A DNA stretch of 64,000 nucleotides from assembly GCF_040783975.1 (NCBI RefSeq), contig NZ_CP160631.1, positions 806,001 to 870,000 of the forward strand, in the 5' to 3' direction. Of this stretch, positions 41,549-53,238 are shown one piece after another. The notes under the pieces are model-generated. The model worked only from the letters and a program-made list of their open reading frames with translations. It was not told the origin of the DNA and searched no databases. Position 1 is the first letter of the stretch. The number at the start of each line of letters is the position of its first letter. Made by a program: the position numbers and the translations under genes. This stretch comes from Pantoea sp. Ep11b (GTDB lineage Bacteria > Pseudomonadota > Gammaproteobacteria > Enterobacterales > Enterobacteriaceae).

Positions 41549-42025
41549 ATGAATCAGATTCCGATGACGTTAAGAGGCGCTGAAAGATTGCGCGAAGAGC
41601 TGAACGAGCTGAAAACCGTGAAGCGCCCGCGCATTATCGCCTCTATCGCTGAAGCACGCGAACATGGCGATTTGAAAGAGAATGCGGAATATCACGCAGC
41701 ACGCGAAGAACAGGGCTTTTGTGAAGGCCGTATTCAGGAGATCGAAGCCAAACTCTCCAATGCGCAGGTCATTGACGTGACGCAGATGCCGAAAACCGGC
41801 CGGGTGATCTTCGGTGCCACGGTCACGGTGCTGAACGTCGAAACCGACGAAGAGGCGACCTATCGTATTGTGGGCGACGACGAAGCGGACTTTAAGCAAA
41901 ATCTGATTTCGGTCAATTCGCCAATGGCGCGTGGCCTGGTGGGTAAAGAAGTTGACGATGTGACCGTCGTGAAAACCCCGGGCGGCGACGTGGAGTATGA
42001 GATCCTGAAGGTGGAATACATTTAA
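41549..42025 (+). CDS. greA: Transcript cleavage factor GreA
   Basis: GreA rescues backtracked RNA polymerase. The 158-residue protein has an N-terminal coiled coil with the acidic tip ([13 protein letters not shown]) and a C-terminal FKBP-like domain. The 246-bp upstream gap carries the divergent promoters of greA and dacB. Confidence 0.99.
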   Translation: MNQIPMTLRGAERLREELNELKTVKRPRIIASIAEAREHGDLKENAEYHAAREEQGFCEGRIQEIEAKLSNAQVIDVTQMPKTGRVIFGATVTVLNVETDEEATYRIVGDDEADFKQNLISVNSPMARGLVGKEVDDVTVVKTPGGDVEYEILKVEYI

Positions 42026-42073
42026 GATGTTGCTACGCTTTGAAAAGCGTTAAAGCACAATGTAAAGAAAGGA

Positions 42074-42096
42074 AAAAGGCCGCATTGCGGCCTTTT
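42074..42096. terminator. Bidirectional terminator between greA and yhbY
   Basis: A 10-bp stem (aaaaggccgc / gcggcctttt) with a 3-base loop and A/T runs on both sides lies between converging genes. Confidence 0.92.
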
Positions 42097-42131
42097 ATCT
42101 GAGGTAAGAGCATGTCACTTTCTTTGCCCGC

Positions 42132-42425
42132 CTAGCGTGGCAGAGAAATCTTGCTCTCTTTAGACGGGCGATACAGCACCAGCGTTTTGCCGATCACCTG
42201 TACGTTGCTGGCACCGGTCTCACGCACGATAGCCTCAACGATCAGCTGCTTCGTTTCACGATCTTCTGAGGAGATTTTTACCTTGATCAGTTCGTGATGT
42301 GACAGAGCCTGCTCGATTTCGGCCAGCACGCCTTCAGTCAGGCCATTACCGCCCAGCATAACGACAGGTTTGAGCGGATGGGCGAGGCCCTTGAGGTGCT
42401 GTTTTTGTTTGGTACTTAGATTCAT
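42132..42425 (-). CDS. yhbY: Ribosome assembly RNA-binding protein YhbY
   Basis: This 97-residue CRM-domain protein is associated with pre-50S particles. It starts MNLSTKQKQHLKGLAHPLKP and has the GxxG loop GGNGLTEGV. It is divergent from rlmE, as in E. coli. Confidence 0.97.
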   Translation of the reverse strand: MNLSTKQKQHLKGLAHPLKPVVMLGGNGLTEGVLAEIEQALSHHELIKVKISSEDRETKQLIVEAIVRETGASNVQVIGKTLVLYRPSKESKISLPR

Positions 42426-42552
42426 CGTAGTTTTTTACTTACTCAGGGATTGAAAACGGTTCATTCTACCGCCATCTCGGGTATATCACCAAATCGACGC
42501 AACCCATTGCGTGCAGGTTTATCGCTACGATGACGATTTAGTTGGAAATATT

Positions 42553-43182
42553 ATGACGGGTAAAAAGCGTTCGGCCAGCTCCAGCCGCTGGCTTCAGGAA
42601 CACTTTAGCGATAAATATGTGCTTCAGGCGCAGAAAAAAGGGTTGCGTTCGCGCGCCTGGTTTAAACTTGATGAAATACAACAGGGTGACAAGCTTTTCA
42701 AACCCGGTATGACCGTGGTAGATCTGGGTGCTGCGCCCGGTGGCTGGTCGCAATATGTGGTACAGCAAATCGGGAACAAAGGGCGCGTCATTGCCTGTGA
42801 TATCCTGCCAATGGATCCGATTGTCGGTGTCGATTTCCTTCAGGGCGATTTTCGTGAAGAATCGGTGATCAATGCGCTGCTTGAGCGTGTTGGTGATCAA
42901 CAGGTTCAGGTTGTCATGTCTGACATGGCACCGAATATGAGTGGTACACCTGCCGTAGATATTCCCCGGTCGATGTATTTGGTCGAACTGGCGCTGGATA
43001 TGTGTCGGGATATTCTGGCACCCGGCGGTAGTTTTGTAGTGAAAGTGTTTCAGGGAGATGGCTTCGATGAATACCTGCGGGAAATTCGCTCCCTGTTTAC
43101 GAAAGTGAAAATTCGTAAGCCGGACGCTTCACGTTCACGTTCACGTGAAGTGTACATTGTGGCGACTGGGCGCAAACTATAA
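42553..43182 (+). CDS. rlmE: 23S rRNA 2'-O-ribose U2552 methyltransferase RlmE (FtsJ/RrmJ)
   Basis: This heat-shock methyltransferase modifies U2552 in the A loop. The ATG at 42553 ([14 protein letters not shown]) gives 209 residues as in E. coli. The SAM motif is [13 protein letters not shown]. The catalytic tetrad begins with K38 and continues with the Asp of [10 protein letters not shown], the Lys of FVVKVFQG and the Glu of [10 protein letters not shown]. It is upstream of ftsH with 104 bp between, so the two may be co-transcribed. Confidence 0.98.
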   Translation: MTGKKRSASSSRWLQEHFSDKYVLQAQKKGLRSRAWFKLDEIQQGDKLFKPGMTVVDLGAAPGGWSQYVVQQIGNKGRVIACDILPMDPIVGVDFLQGDFREESVINALLERVGDQQVQVVMSDMAPNMSGTPAVDIPRSMYLVELALDMCRDILAPGGSFVVKVFQGDGFDEYLREIRSLFTKVKIRKPDASRSRSREVYIVATGRKL

Positions 43183-43286
43183 CCAAATTGCTGGAGAGGT
43201 CCGCAGCGTTGCTGCGATTCCATGTATGCAGGATCTATAGTACCCTACGCTATCTGTTAACACCGTTGTAATATGAGGTTAATCCC

Positions 43287-45221
43287 TTGAGTGACATGGC
43301 GAAAAACCTGATTCTCTGGTTAGTCATCGCGGTCGTGCTGATGTCAGTATTCCAGAGCTTTGGGCCCAGCGAGTCGAATGGCCGTCGGGTTGATTATTCA
43401 ACCTTCCTGTCGGAAGTGAACCAGGATCAGGTCCGCGAGGCACGTATTAACGGGCGTGAAATTAACGTTATTAAAAAAGACAGCAATAAATACACCACCT
43501 ACATTCCTGTCAACGATCCTAAGTTGCTCGATAACCTCTTGACCAAAAACGTCAAAGTGGTGGGCGAACCGCCTGAAGAACCAAGCCTGCTGGCCTCCAT
43601 CTTCATTTCGTGGTTCCCGATGCTGCTGCTGATTGGCGTGTGGATCTTCTTTATGCGTCAGATGCAGGGCGGCGGCGGCAAGGGCGCGATGTCCTTCGGC
43701 AAAAGCAAAGCCCGCATGCTGACGGAAGATCAGATCAAAACCACCTTTGCTGACGTAGCTGGCTGTGACGAAGCGAAAGAAGAAGTCGGCGAGCTGGTTG
43801 AATATCTGCGTGAGCCGAGCCGTTTCCAGAAGCTGGGCGGCAAGATTCCAAAAGGCGTGCTGATGGTGGGGCCGCCGGGTACCGGTAAAACCCTGCTGGC
43901 AAAAGCGATTGCCGGTGAAGCAAAGGTGCCGTTCTTTACCATCTCCGGTTCTGACTTCGTGGAAATGTTTGTGGGTGTCGGTGCATCCCGTGTGCGTGAC
44001 ATGTTCGAACAGGCGAAAAAAGCCGCGCCCTGCATCATCTTTATCGATGAGATCGACGCCGTCGGTCGTCAGCGTGGTGCCGGTTTAGGCGGTGGTCACG
44101 ATGAGCGTGAGCAGACCCTGAACCAGATGCTGGTTGAGATGGACGGTTTCGAAGGCAACGAAGGCATTATCGTTATCGCCGCCACCAACCGTCCTGACGT
44201 ACTGGACCCTGCGCTGCTGCGTCCGGGCCGCTTTGACCGTCAGGTCGTGGTCGGCCTGCCAGATGTTCGCGGTCGTGAGCAGATCCTGAAAGTCCATATG
44301 CGCCGTGTGCCGCTGGCCACCGATATCGATGCTGCAATCATTGCGCGCGGTACGCCGGGCTTCTCTGGTGCAGACCTGGCTAACCTGGTCAACGAAGCTG
44401 CACTGTTCGCCGCCCGCTCGAACAAGCGTGTGGTTTCTATGGTGGAGTTCGAGAAAGCGAAAGACAAAATCATGATGGGTGCGGAACGTCGCTCCATGGT
44501 GATGACGGAAGCGCAGAAAGAGTCCACCGCCTATCATGAAGCAGGCCACGCCATTATCGGTCGTCTGGTTCCTGAGCATGATCCGGTGCATAAAGTGACC
44601 ATTATTCCGCGCGGTCGTGCGCTGGGTGTGACCTTCTTCCTGCCTGAAGGCGACGCGATCAGCGCCAGCCGTCAGAAACTGGAAAGCCAGATCTCTACCC
44701 TCTACGGCGGTCGTCTGGCGGAAGAGATCATCTACGGTGCTGAACATGTTTCTACCGGCGCGTCGAACGACATCAAAGTCGCGACCAACCTGGCACGTAA
44801 CATGGTGACGCAGTGGGGCTTCTCTGAAAAACTGGGTCCGTTGCTCTATGCAGAAGAAGAGGGTGAAGTCTTCCTCGGCCGTTCTGTCGCGAAAGCGAAA
44901 CATATGTCTGATGAAACGGCCCGCATCATCGACCAGGAAGTTAAACACCTGATCGACAGCAACTACCAGCGCGCACGTCGCATTCTGGGTGAGAACATGG
45001 ACATCCTTCACGCGATGAAAGACGCGCTGATGAAGTATGAAACCATCGATGCTCCGCAGATCGATGACCTGATGGCCCGTCGCGAAGTGCGTCCGCCAGC
45101 AGGCTGGGAAGACCCAGGCAGCAACTCAGACAACAACGGCACGCCAAAGGCGCCACGTCCGGTCGATGAACCGCGTACGCCAAACCCAGGCAACACCATG
45201 TCTGAGCAGTACAACAAATAA
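43287..45221 (+). CDS. ftsH: ATP-dependent zinc metalloprotease FtsH
   Basis: This essential membrane AAA+ protease degrades LpxC, sigma-32, YfgM and SecY. Two N-terminal transmembrane helices flank a small periplasmic domain (about 5-25 and 95-120). The AAA domain has Walker A GPPGTGKT and Walker [12 protein letters not shown], and the zinc site is HEAGH. A TTG start at 43287 has GAGG 8 bases upstream. The downstream ATG at 43296 (MAKNLILWL), used in E. coli annotation, is the alternative and would give 641 residues. The C-terminus ends in a flexible Pro- and Asn-rich tail. Confidence 0.98.
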   Translation: MSDMAKNLILWLVIAVVLMSVFQSFGPSESNGRRVDYSTFLSEVNQDQVREARINGREINVIKKDSNKYTTYIPVNDPKLLDNLLTKNVKVVGEPPEEPSLLASIFISWFPMLLLIGVWIFFMRQMQGGGGKGAMSFGKSKARMLTEDQIKTTFADVAGCDEAKEEVGELVEYLREPSRFQKLGGKIPKGVLMVGPPGTGKTLLAKAIAGEAKVPFFTISGSDFVEMFVGVGASRVRDMFEQAKKAAPCIIFIDEIDAVGRQRGAGLGGGHDEREQTLNQMLVEMDGFEGNEGIIVIAATNRPDVLDPALLRPGRFDRQVVVGLPDVRGREQILKVHMRRVPLATDIDAAIIARGTPGFSGADLANLVNEAALFAARSNKRVVSMVEFEKAKDKIMMGAERRSMVMTEAQKESTAYHEAGHAIIGRLVPEHDPVHKVTIIPRGRALGVTFFLPEGDAISASRQKLESQISTLYGGRLAEEIIYGAEHVSTGASNDIKVATNLARNMVTQWGFSEKLGPLLYAEEEGEVFLGRSVAKAKHMSDETARIIDQEVKHLIDSNYQRARRILGENMDILHAMKDALMKYETIDAPQIDDLMARREVRPPAGWEDPGSNSDNNGTPKAPRPVDEPRTPNPGNTMSEQYNK

Positions 45222-45239
45222 GACGCAACATCGTCAGAC

Positions 45240-45266
45240 AAAACCCCGGCTGGTCCGGGGTTTTTT
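45240..45266 (+). terminator. Terminator of ftsH
   Basis: A 10-bp stem (aaaaccccgg / ccggggtttt) with a 5-base loop and T run lies 18 bases after the ftsH stop. Confidence 0.93.
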
Positions 45267-45299
45267 ACATCCGGATAGTGACCCAAAGGAGTTTTCGCC

Positions 45300-46133
45300 A
45301 TGAAGTTGTTCGCCCGTGATTCCCATCTCGATCTATCGTTTCCGCATGTGATGGGCATTCTGAATGTCACGCCGGACTCCTTCTCAGATGGCGGGAGGCA
45401 TAACGCGCTGGTCGATGCGCTGACGCACACCAACGAGATGGTTAATGCCGGTGCCACCATCATCGACGTGGGCGGTGAATCGACCCGTCCTGGCGCGGAT
45501 GAGGTGAGCGAGGAAGAGGAGCTGGAGCGGGTCATCCCGGTGATCGACGCCATTGCCCAGCGTTTTGAAGTCTGGATTTCAGTCGATACCTCCAAGGCGG
45601 CGGTGATCCGGGAAGCGGCGCGAGTGGGCGCTCACATTATTAACGACGTCCGGTCACTCTCTGAGCCGGGTGCACTGGAAGCCGCGGCCGCAACCGACCT
45701 GCCCGTCTGTCTGATGCACATGCAGGGCGAACCGCGCACCATGCAGCAGGCTCCGCATTATGAAAATATCCTGACCGAAGTGGACACTTACTTCGCTCAG
45801 CAGATCGCGCGCTGCGAGGCGGCAGGGATCAAAAAAGCGCGACTGATACTCGACCCGGGCTTCGGTTTCGGTAAAAATCTCAGCCACAACTATGAACTGC
45901 TGGCGCATCTCGGCGATTTTCATCACTTTGGCCTGCCACTTCTGGTAGGAATGTCGCGAAAATCGATGATTGGCCAGCTGTTAAATGTCGGTCCGTCGCA
46001 GCGTTTAACCGGCAGCCTGAGTTGCGCGGTGATTGCTGCCATGCAGGGCGCACAGATTATTCGCGCGCATGATGTTAAAGAGACGGCCGAAGCGATGCGC
46101 GTGGTCGAAGCGACCCGAAGAGCAAAAGGATAA
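45300..46133 (+). CDS. folP: Dihydropteroate synthase
   Basis: FolP joins p-aminobenzoate to dihydropterin pyrophosphate and is the sulfonamide target. The 277-residue TIM barrel shows [16 protein letters not shown] and GGESTRPGA, then [15 protein letters not shown] precedes the ATG. glmM follows 2 bp later, the conserved folP-glmM pair. Confidence 0.98.
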   Translation: MKLFARDSHLDLSFPHVMGILNVTPDSFSDGGRHNALVDALTHTNEMVNAGATIIDVGGESTRPGADEVSEEEELERVIPVIDAIAQRFEVWISVDTSKAAVIREAARVGAHIINDVRSLSEPGALEAAAATDLPVCLMHMQGEPRTMQQAPHYENILTEVDTYFAQQIARCEAAGIKKARLILDPGFGFGKNLSHNYELLAHLGDFHHFGLPLLVGMSRKSMIGQLLNVGPSQRLTGSLSCAVIAAMQGAQIIRAHDVKETAEAMRVVEATRRAKG

Positions 46134-46135
46134 TC

Positions 46136-47470
46136 ATGAGTAATCGTAAATATTTTGGTACAGACGGTATTCGCGGCAAAGTCGGTGAAGCCCCTATCAC
46201 GCCCGACTTCGTCCTGAAACTGGGCTGGGCCGCAGGTAAAGTGCTGGCGCGTCACGGTTCGAAAAAGATCATCATCGGCAAAGATACACGTATCTCTGGC
46301 TATATGCTGGAGTCTGCGCTGGAAGCGGGCCTTGCCGCCGCAGGCCTGACCGCCGCGTTTACCGGCCCGATGCCGACGCCTGCCATCGCTTATCTGACCC
46401 GCACCTTCCGTGCAGAGGCGGGAATTGTTATCTCAGCCTCACACAACCCGTTCGATGACAACGGCATTAAGTTCTTCTCATCCGAGGGCACCAAACTGCC
46501 TGATGATGTTGAGGAAGCGATTGAGCTGGAGATGGAGAAGCCGATTACCTGCGTTGAATCCGCGCAGCTCGGTCGTGCCAGCCGCATCGTGGATGCTGCG
46601 GGACGCTATATCGAATTCTGTAAAGGCACCTTTCCCAGCGAACTGAGCCTGAATGGGCTGAAGATAGTGGTGGACTGCGCCAATGGTGCCACCTACCACA
46701 TCGCCCCGAATGTCCTGCGTGAACTGGGCGCGACCGTGATTGCTATCGGCGTTCAGCCGGATGGCATGAACATCAACAAGGCGTGCGGTGCCACCGATCT
46801 GGAACTGCTGCAGCAGCGTGTTCTGGCTGAGAAGGCCGATATCGGTCTGGCCTATGACGGCGACGGCGACCGCATCATGATGATTGATCATCTGGGCGAA
46901 AAAGTGGATGGCGACCAGATCCTCTACATCATTGCACGCGAAGCACTGCGCCAGGGGCAGCTGCGGGGCGGGGTAGTCGGAACGCTGATGAGCAATATGG
47001 GTCTGGAGCTTGCGCTGAAACAGCTCGGCATTCCGTTCACCCGCGCCAAAGTGGGCGACCGCTATGTGCTGGAGAAGATGCAGGAGAAGGGCTGGCGCCT
47101 CGGCGCGGAGAACTCCGGTCATGTCATCCTGCTGGATAAAACCACCACGGGCGACGGCATCGTCGCAAGTCTGCAGGTACTCACTGCCATGGTTCGTAAC
47201 CACATGAGCCTGCACGATCTCTGCAGCGGCATGAAGATGCTGCCTCAGGTACTGGTCAACGTGCGCTTTGCGGGTGAACACGATCCCCTGCAGAGTGATG
47301 CCGTAAAAAGTGTCACGGCCGAGGTCGAAAAAGCGCTGGCGGGACGCGGACGTGTGCTGCTGCGCAAATCGGGCACGGAGCCGTTGATTCGCGTGATGGT
47401 TGAGGGCGAAAATGAGGCGCAGGTGACCGAACTGGCCAATCGCATCGCCGATCTGGTCAAAGCGGTTTAA
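46136..47470 (+). CDS. glmM: Phosphoglucosamine mutase GlmM
   Basis: GlmM interconverts GlcN-6-P and GlcN-1-P for UDP-GlcNAc synthesis. The protein has 444 residues, with the phosphoserine S102 in [12 protein letters not shown]. The metal loop is YDGDGDRIM and the sugar loop is [20 protein letters not shown] binds phosphate. It is translationally coupled to folP. Confidence 0.98.
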   Translation: MSNRKYFGTDGIRGKVGEAPITPDFVLKLGWAAGKVLARHGSKKIIIGKDTRISGYMLESALEAGLAAAGLTAAFTGPMPTPAIAYLTRTFRAEAGIVISASHNPFDDNGIKFFSSEGTKLPDDVEEAIELEMEKPITCVESAQLGRASRIVDAAGRYIEFCKGTFPSELSLNGLKIVVDCANGATYHIAPNVLRELGATVIAIGVQPDGMNINKACGATDLELLQQRVLAEKADIGLAYDGDGDRIMMIDHLGEKVDGDQILYIIAREALRQGQLRGGVVGTLMSNMGLELALKQLGIPFTRAKVGDRYVLEKMQEKGWRLGAENSGHVILLDKTTTGDGIVASLQVLTAMVRNHMSLHDLCSGMKMLPQVLVNVRFAGEHDPLQSDAVKSVTAEVEKALAGRGRVLLRKSGTEPLIRVMVEGENEAQVTELANRIADLVKAV

Positions 47471-47687
47471 TGCGCTAACGGGCAGTTCGCTGCGTGCAGA
47501 ACTGCCTGTAAAATCACCGGGATGGCGCTTTTTTCTGCAATCAGTACAGGCAGTGAAAATTGCACTTGCAGAGATATGCGCCTTTGGTTAGTATTCACAC
47601 CCGCTTCTGATGGGTGATGACGAGACTCCCCATCAATACTGGCTGAAGCTTTAACTGTACGATTATCGTGCAAGGAACAGGTTGAAT

Positions 47688-48026
47688 ATGTACGAAGCTC
47701 TTTTAGTTGTTTTCCTTATTGTAGCGATCGCCCTCGTGGCCATGATCATGCTGCAGCAAGGCAAAGGCGCTGATATGGGAGCCTCATTCGGTGCAGGCGC
47801 ATCCGGTACAGTGTTTGGTTCTTCGGGTTCAGGTAACTTCCTGACACGTACAACCGGCATTTTAGCGGCACTGTTCTTCATCATCAGCCTGGTCCTCGGT
47901 AACCTGAACAGCAATAAGTCTTCGAAAGGAAGCGAGTGGGAAAATCTTTCTGCGCCGGCGCAGTCTTCTCAACAGACTGAAAAGCCAGCTCAACCGGTTA
48001 CGCCGGGCAGCGATATTCCTAAGTAA
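47688..48026 (+). CDS. secG: Protein translocase subunit SecG
   Basis: SecG is a small SecYEG subunit with two transmembrane helices (about 2-22 and 52-72). The ATG at 47688 ([16 protein letters not shown]) matches E. coli and gives 112 residues; an in-frame TTG two codons earlier is closer to an AAGGA and cannot be excluded. The loop [16 protein letters not shown] is conserved. tRNA-Leu follows 37 bp downstream. Confidence 0.97.
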   Translation: MYEALLVVFLIVAIALVAMIMLQQGKGADMGASFGAGASGTVFGSSGSGNFLTRTTGILAALFFIISLVLGNLNSNKSSKGSEWENLSAPAQSSQQTEKPAQPVTPGSDIPK

Positions 48027-48063
48027 GGTCGTCAGCACAACGCATCGTTGTGGTCAGTGTAGT

Positions 48064-48150
48064 GCCGTGGTGGTGGAATTGGTAGACACGCTACCTTGAG
48101 GTGGTAGTGCCCGATTGGGCTTACGGGTTCAAGTCCCGTCCTCGGTACCA
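48064..48150 (+). tRNA. leuU: tRNA-Leu (GAG)
   Basis: This is an 87-base type-II tRNA with a long variable arm and anticodon GAG at 48098-48100 in loop ttgaggt. The CCA end is encoded. The acceptor stem pairs gccgtgg with cctcggt, leaving a T5-T68 mismatch where my recollection of E. coli leuU has an A-U pair. It is placed after secG, as in E. coli. Confidence 0.96.
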
Positions 48151-48164
48151 AATCGTAGTATCCC

Positions 48165-48193
48165 TTGCATTTTATGCAGGTCTGGCGTATTAT
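48165..48193 (+). promoter_or_regulatory. Promoter of metY-rimP-nusA-infB operon
   Basis: A -35 ttgcat and -10 tattat are separated by 17 bp, ending 16 bases before the first tRNA base. Confidence 0.7.
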
Positions 48194-48209
48194 TCGCCAC
48201 GTTTTCGGA

Positions 48210-48286
<77 letters not shown>

Positions 48287-48413
48287 CTTTCCCTTTGAGT
48301 TCTTTTTCAAATATACTGTATGCATCGACGGACGCATTCACGGCTATTTTTTGAAAGAAAATTCTTTGGATGGAGTCCGGGCCGCTTAGCGGCATACAGG
48401 GTCCAGTGATTAA

Positions 48414-48438
48414 AAGCCCCGACTATTCGGGGTTTTTT
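48414..48438 (+). terminator. Terminator/attenuator between metY and rimP
   Basis: A stem ccccga / tcgggg with a 4-base loop and six T lies between the tRNA and rimP. Comparable terminators that are partly read through are known in the E. coli operon. Confidence 0.85.
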
Positions 48439-48497
48439 GTTATTAGCGAATCGTAATACTGGGCTATAGGCCCTTTTTTTATGTCTTGGGGGTGGGC

Positions 48498-48950
48498 TTG
48501 TCCACATTAGAGCAAAAATTGACAGAGTTGGTATCGGCTCCCGTAGAAGCGCTGGGTTACGAACTGGTTGGAATTGAATTCGTTCGTAGTCGCACATCTA
48601 TCCTGCGCATCTATATTGATAGTGAAGATGGCATCAATGTCGATGATTGCGCCGATGTCAGCCACCAGGTAAGCGCCGTAATGGATGTAGAAGATCCTAT
48701 TACCGTGCCTTACAACCTTGAAGTCTCTTCACCGGGACTCGATCGTCCTCTGTTCACTGCAGAACACTACACCCGTTTCATGGGAGAAGAAGTGAGTCTG
48801 GTGTTGCGTATGGCCGTTCAGAACCGCCGCAAATGGCAGGGAATCATCAAGTCAGTTGATGGCGAGATGATCACGGTGCACGTAGAGGGTAACGATGAAG
48901 TGTTCGCGCTGAGTAATATTCAGAAAGCGAACCTGGTCCCCCACTTTTAA
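48498..48950 (+). CDS. rimP: Ribosome maturation factor RimP
   Basis: RimP helps assemble the 30S subunit, acting near S12 and S19. The TTG at 48498 (translated [11 protein letters not shown]) aligns with the E. coli start and gives 150 residues; in-frame TTG and GTG codons 12 and 6 bases upstream are less likely. Conserved segments are [18 protein letters not shown] ([20 protein letters not shown]) and [11 protein letters not shown]. Confidence 0.96.
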   Translation: MSTLEQKLTELVSAPVEALGYELVGIEFVRSRTSILRIYIDSEDGINVDDCADVSHQVSAVMDVEDPITVPYNLEVSSPGLDRPLFTAEHYTRFMGEEVSLVLRMAVQNRRKWQGIIKSVDGEMITVHVEGNDEVFALSNIQKANLVPHF

Positions 48951-48974
48951 AAGTCCGGATTGAGGCTAACCAGG

Positions 48975-50462
48975 ATGAACAAAGAGATCTTAGCTGTTGT
49001 AGAAGCCGTTTCTAACGAAAAAGCCCTGCCGCGTGAGAAAATCTTCGAAGCGCTGGAGAGCGCGCTGGCGACTGCGACCAAGAAAAAGTATGAGCAGGAA
49101 ATTGAGGTACGCGTCAGCATTGATCGCCGCAGTGGCGACTTCGATACTTTCCGCCGCTGGGAAATCGTTGAAGAGGTAACTCAGCCGACTCGCGAGATCA
49201 CGCTGGATGCGGCCCGTTACGAAGATGAAGCACTCAATCTGGGCGATTTCGTTGAAGATCAGATTGAATCGGTCACCTTTGACCGTATCACCACTCAGAC
49301 CGCGAAACAGGTTATCGTGCAGAAAGTGCGTGAAGCCGAGCGCGCGATGGTGGTTGATCAGTTCCGTGAGCAGGAAGGCGAAATTATCACGGGCGTGGTG
49401 AAGAAAGTTAACCGCGACAACATTTCTCTCGACTTAGGCAACAACGCTGAAGCGGTGATTCTGCGCGAAGATATGCTGCCGCGCGAAAACTTCCGCCCGG
49501 GCGACCGTATCCGCGGCGTTCTCTACTCTGTCCGCCCGGAAGCCCGTGGCGCGCAGCTGTTTGTGACGCGTTCCAAACCCGAAATGCTGGTTGAACTGTT
49601 CCGCATTGAGGTGCCGGAAATCGGTGAAGAACTGATTGAAATTAAAGCCGCCGCTCGTGATCCGGGCTCGCGCGCTAAGATTGCAGTCAAAACCAACGAC
49701 AAACGTATCGATCCGGTCGGTGCCTGTGTGGGCATGCGCGGCGCGCGTGTTCAGGCTGTTTCCAGCGAACTGGGCGGCGAGCGTATCGATATCGTGCTGT
49801 GGGACGATAACCCGGCGCAGTTTGTTATTAACGCCATGGCGCCGGCTGATGTGGCGTCAATCGTGGTTGATGAAGATAACCACACGATGGATATCGCCGT
49901 AGAAGCTGGCAATCTGGCTCAGGCGATCGGCCGTAACGGCCAAAACGTGCGTCTCGCTTCGCAGCTCAGCGGCTGGGAGCTGAACGTGATGACCGTCGAT
50001 GATCTGCAGGCTAAGCATCAGGCTGAAGCGCATGCGGCGATCGATATGTTCACTAAACATCTCGACATCGACGAAGAGTTCGCCACCGTACTGGTGGAAG
50101 AGGGCTTCTCCTCGCTGGAAGAGCTGGCATACGTGCCAATCAACGAGCTGCTGGAAGTCGACGGCCTCGACGAAGAGACCATTGAAGCCCTGCGTGAACG
50201 AGCAAAAAATGCGTTAACCACCCTGGCACTGGCGAAAGAAGAGAGCTTTGGAAATCAGGAGCCCGCTCCGGATCTTCTGAATCTTGAAGGCCTCGATCGT
50301 GCGCTGGCGTTCCGCCTGGCGTCGAAAGGCGTCTGCACGCTGGAAGATCTCGCTGAGCAAGGTGTTGACGATCTGACGGATATTGAAGGCCTGTCTGATG
50401 AACAAGCCGGCGCGCTGATTATGGCCGCACGTAATATCTGCTGGTTCGGCGATGACGCGTAA
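48975..50462 (+). CDS. nusA: Transcription termination/antitermination factor NusA
   Basis: NusA binds RNA polymerase and controls pausing, termination and antitermination. The ATG at 48975 ([14 protein letters not shown]) gives 495 residues, as in E. coli. The domains in order are the N-terminal RNAP-binding domain (1-130), S1 (about 135-200), KH1 and KH2 (about 230-345) and two acidic AR repeats (about 365-490) ending ICWFGDDA. Confidence 0.98.
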   Translation: MNKEILAVVEAVSNEKALPREKIFEALESALATATKKKYEQEIEVRVSIDRRSGDFDTFRRWEIVEEVTQPTREITLDAARYEDEALNLGDFVEDQIESVTFDRITTQTAKQVIVQKVREAERAMVVDQFREQEGEIITGVVKKVNRDNISLDLGNNAEAVILREDMLPRENFRPGDRIRGVLYSVRPEARGAQLFVTRSKPEMLVELFRIEVPEIGEELIEIKAAARDPGSRAKIAVKTNDKRIDPVGACVGMRGARVQAVSSELGGERIDIVLWDDNPAQFVINAMAPADVASIVVDEDNHTMDIAVEAGNLAQAIGRNGQNVRLASQLSGWELNVMTVDDLQAKHQAEAHAAIDMFTKHLDIDEEFATVLVEEGFSSLEELAYVPINELLEVDGLDEETIEALRERAKNALTTLALAKEESFGNQEPAPDLLNLEGLDRALAFRLASKGVCTLEDLAEQGVDDLTDIEGLSDEQAGALIMAARNICWFGDDA

Positions 50463-50479
50463 TAACAGGAAGGAACAGC

Positions 50480-53173
50480 ATGACAGATGTAACCGTAAAA
50501 TCGCTGGCCGCAGAAATTCAGACTCCGGTCGATCGCCTGGTACAGCAATTTGCTGATGCGGGGATCCCGAAGTCTGAAAATGACGCCGTGACCCAGCAAG
50601 AGAAAGAAACCTTACTATCTCACCTGAACCGTGAACACGGTCAGGTCGGTTCAGCTAAGCTGACGCTGCAGCGTAAAACGCGCAGCACCTTGAATATTCC
50701 AGGCACCGGGGGTAAAAGTAAGTCGGTGCAAATTGAAGTCCGCAAAAAGCGTACCTATGTGAAGGGTGATGCAGAGGCTGAGCAAGCTCAGGCAGAAGCT
50801 GAAGCCGAGGCGCAGCGTGAAGCGGAAGAGCAGGCGCAACGCGAGGCTGAAGAAAAAGCCCGTCGCGAAGCTGAACAGAAAGCGCAACGTGAAGCCGAAG
50901 ACAAAGCCAGGCGCGAAGCCGCTGATAAGGCCAAACGTGCAGCAGCGGAAAATGACAAAGTGACAAATCAACCTACCGACGAAGTGACCAGGGCTGCGCA
51001 GTCAGACAAAGCCCGTCGCGAAGCTGAAGCCGCTGAACTGAAGCGTAAAGCTGAAGAAGAAGCCCGCCGTAAGCTCGAAGAGGCTGCCCGCCTTGTGGCA
51101 GAAGAAGCCCGCCGTCTGGCTGAAGAGAAATCAGCTGAGTGGGAAAAACCGGAAGAAGAGGATAAAGGCGACTATCACGTCACCACTTCGACCCACGCCC
51201 GTCAGGCAGAAGACGAAAACGATCGTCAGGTTGAAGCCGGTCGTGCGCGTGCGCGTACCTCCGCCAAAGCCACCCGTCCGGCGAAAAAAGGTAACAAGCA
51301 TTCTGAAGCCAAAACTGACCGTGAAGAAGCGCGTGCGCAGGTTCGTGGCGGTAAAGGCGGCAAGCATCGCAAACCAAGCGCACTGCAGCAGGGCTTTAAC
51401 AAGCCCGCGCAGGCCGTTAACCGCGATGTGGTGATTGGTGAAACCATCACTGTTGCTGAACTGGCAAACAAAATGGCCGTGAAAGGGTCTCTGGTCATCA
51501 AAGCGATGATGAAGATGGGCGCAATGGCGACTATCAACCAGGTCATCGATCAGGAAACTGCACAGCTCGTCGCCGAAGAGATGGGCCACAAAGTGACCCT
51601 GCGTCGTGAAAACGAGCTGGAAGAGGCGGTAATGGACGATCGTGACACCGACGCTGCGCAGGAATCCCGCGCGCCGGTTGTGACTATCATGGGCCACGTC
51701 GACCACGGTAAAACTTCTCTGCTGGATTATATCCGCTCCACCAAAATCGCCTCGGGCGAAGCGGGCGGGATTACACAGCACATCGGTGCTTACCACGTTG
51801 AAACCGACAACGGTATGATCACCTTCCTGGATACCCCGGGCCACGCCGCGTTTACCGCGATGCGTGCGCGTGGTGCACAGGCGACGGATATCGTTATCCT
51901 GGTGGTTGCGGCGGATGATGGCGTGATGCCACAGACCATCGAAGCTATTCAGCATGCCAAAGCGGCGAAAGTGCCGGTTGTGGTTGCAGTGAACAAGTGT
52001 GACAAGCCAGAAGCGGATCCGGATCGTGTTAAAAACGAACTGACTCAGTACGGTATCATTCCGGAAGAGTGGGGCGGCGAAAACATGTTCGTCAGCGTCT
52101 CTGCGAAAGCAGGTACCGGCATTGATGACCTGTTAAACGCTATCCTGCTGCAGGCAGAAGTCCTGGAGCTGACCGCTATCCGTGCAGGTATGGCGAGCGG
52201 CGTGGTTATCGAATCGTTCCTCGACAAAGGTCGTGGTCCGGTTGCAACCGTGCTGGTACGCGAAGGTACGCTGAACAAGGGCGACATCGTTCTTTGTGGC
52301 TTCGAATATGGCCGCGTTCGTGCAATGCGCGACGAGCTGGGCCGTGAAGTCATGGAAGCGGGTCCTTCCATCCCGGTTGAGATTCTGGGCCTGTCCGGTG
52401 TGCCGGCTGCGGGTGATGAAGCAACCGTGGTGCGTGACGAGAAGAAAGCCCGTGAAGTGGCGCTCTATCGTCAGGGCAAATTCCGTGAAGTGAAACTGGC
52501 TCGCCAGCAGAAATCTAAGCTTGAGAACATGTTTGCTAACATGACCGAAGGCGAAGTGTCTGAACTGAACATCGTTCTGAAAGCGGATGTTCAGGGTTCT
52601 GTGGAAGCGATCTCTGACTCCCTGCAGAAACTCTCCACCGACGAAGTGAAGGTGAAGATTGTCGGTTCAGGCGTGGGCGGTATCACCGAAACCGACGCAA
52701 CCCTGGCTGCAGCATCCAACGCCATCCTGATTGGCTTCAACGTGCGTGCCGATGCCTCTGCGCGTCGCGTCATCGACTCAGAAAGCCTGGATCTGCGCTA
52801 CTACTCCGTCATCTATAACCTGATTGACGAAGTGAAAGCGGCAATGAGCGGTATGCTGGCACCAGAGTACAAACAGCAGATCATCGGTCTGGCTGCGGTG
52901 CGTGACGTGTTCAAATCACCGAAGTTTGGCGCGATTGCCGGTTGTATGGTGACGGAAGGTAACATCAAACGTCACAATCCAATCCGCGTTCTGCGTGACA
53001 ACGTGGTGATTTACGAAGGCGAGCTGGAATCTCTGCGTCGCTTTAAAGATGACGTCAACGAAGTGCGTAACGGCATGGAGTGCGGTATCGGCGTGAAGAA
53101 CTACAACGACGTTCGCGTTGGCGATATGATCGAAGTGTTTGAAATCATCGAAATTAAACGCACCATCGAGTAA
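50480..53173 (+). CDS. infB: Translation initiation factor IF-2
   Basis: IF-2 is the GTPase that brings fMet-tRNA to the 30S subunit. The 897-residue protein (E. coli 890) has the N-terminal IF2_N domain, a long Ala/Glu/Arg-rich helical region (about 95-220) and a second IF2_N. The G domain (about 395-565) has G1 [10 protein letters not shown]3 DTPGHAAF and G4 NKCD. Domains III and IV with C-terminal fMet binding follow. The repetitive region is normal for the family. Confidence 0.98.
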   Translation: MTDVTVKSLAAEIQTPVDRLVQQFADAGIPKSENDAVTQQEKETLLSHLNREHGQVGSAKLTLQRKTRSTLNIPGTGGKSKSVQIEVRKKRTYVKGDAEAEQAQAEAEAEAQREAEEQAQREAEEKARREAEQKAQREAEDKARREAADKAKRAAAENDKVTNQPTDEVTRAAQSDKARREAEAAELKRKAEEEARRKLEEAARLVAEEARRLAEEKSAEWEKPEEEDKGDYHVTTSTHARQAEDENDRQVEAGRARARTSAKATRPAKKGNKHSEAKTDREEARAQVRGGKGGKHRKPSALQQGFNKPAQAVNRDVVIGETITVAELANKMAVKGSLVIKAMMKMGAMATINQVIDQETAQLVAEEMGHKVTLRRENELEEAVMDDRDTDAAQESRAPVVTIMGHVDHGKTSLLDYIRSTKIASGEAGGITQHIGAYHVETDNGMITFLDTPGHAAFTAMRARGAQATDIVILVVAADDGVMPQTIEAIQHAKAAKVPVVVAVNKCDKPEADPDRVKNELTQYGIIPEEWGGENMFVSVSAKAGTGIDDLLNAILLQAEVLELTAIRAGMASGVVIESFLDKGRGPVATVLVREGTLNKGDIVLCGFEYGRVRAMRDELGREVMEAGPSIPVEILGLSGVPAAGDEATVVRDEKKAREVALYRQGKFREVKLARQQKSKLENMFANMTEGEVSELNIVLKADVQGSVEAISDSLQKLSTDEVKVKIVGSGVGGITETDATLAAASNAILIGFNVRADASARRVIDSESLDLRYYSVIYNLIDEVKAAMSGMLAPEYKQQIIGLAAVRDVFKSPKFGAIAGCMVTEGNIKRHNPIRVLRDNVVIYEGELESLRRFKDDVNEVRNGMECGIGVKNYNDVRVGDMIEVFEIIEIKRTIE

Positions 53174-53197
53174 TAGACTGCTGATGTGTTGCAATTT

Positions 53198-53216
53198 GGG
53201 AGGCCTCTGGCCTCCC
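53198..53216 (+). terminator. Hairpin between infB and rbfA
   Basis: An 8-bp perfect stem (gggaggcc / ggcctccc) with a 3-base loop lies between co-transcribed genes without a T tract. It is probably an mRNA-stabilising or processing element. Confidence 0.5.
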
Positions 53217-53238
53217 GAATTATTTGGGAGAAATAATG

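Noticed and set aside
44085..45011. 308-codon minus-strand frame opposite ftsH
   Set aside because: It is an antisense shadow with no recognisable domain or start signal, over a perfectly conserved ftsH.
50766..51150. Repetitive stretch in infB that could suggest a tandem-repeat or CRISPR-like array
   Set aside because: The repeats are in-frame Ala/Glu/Arg-rich codons of the IF-2 N-terminal helix region, with no fixed repeat unit or spacers.
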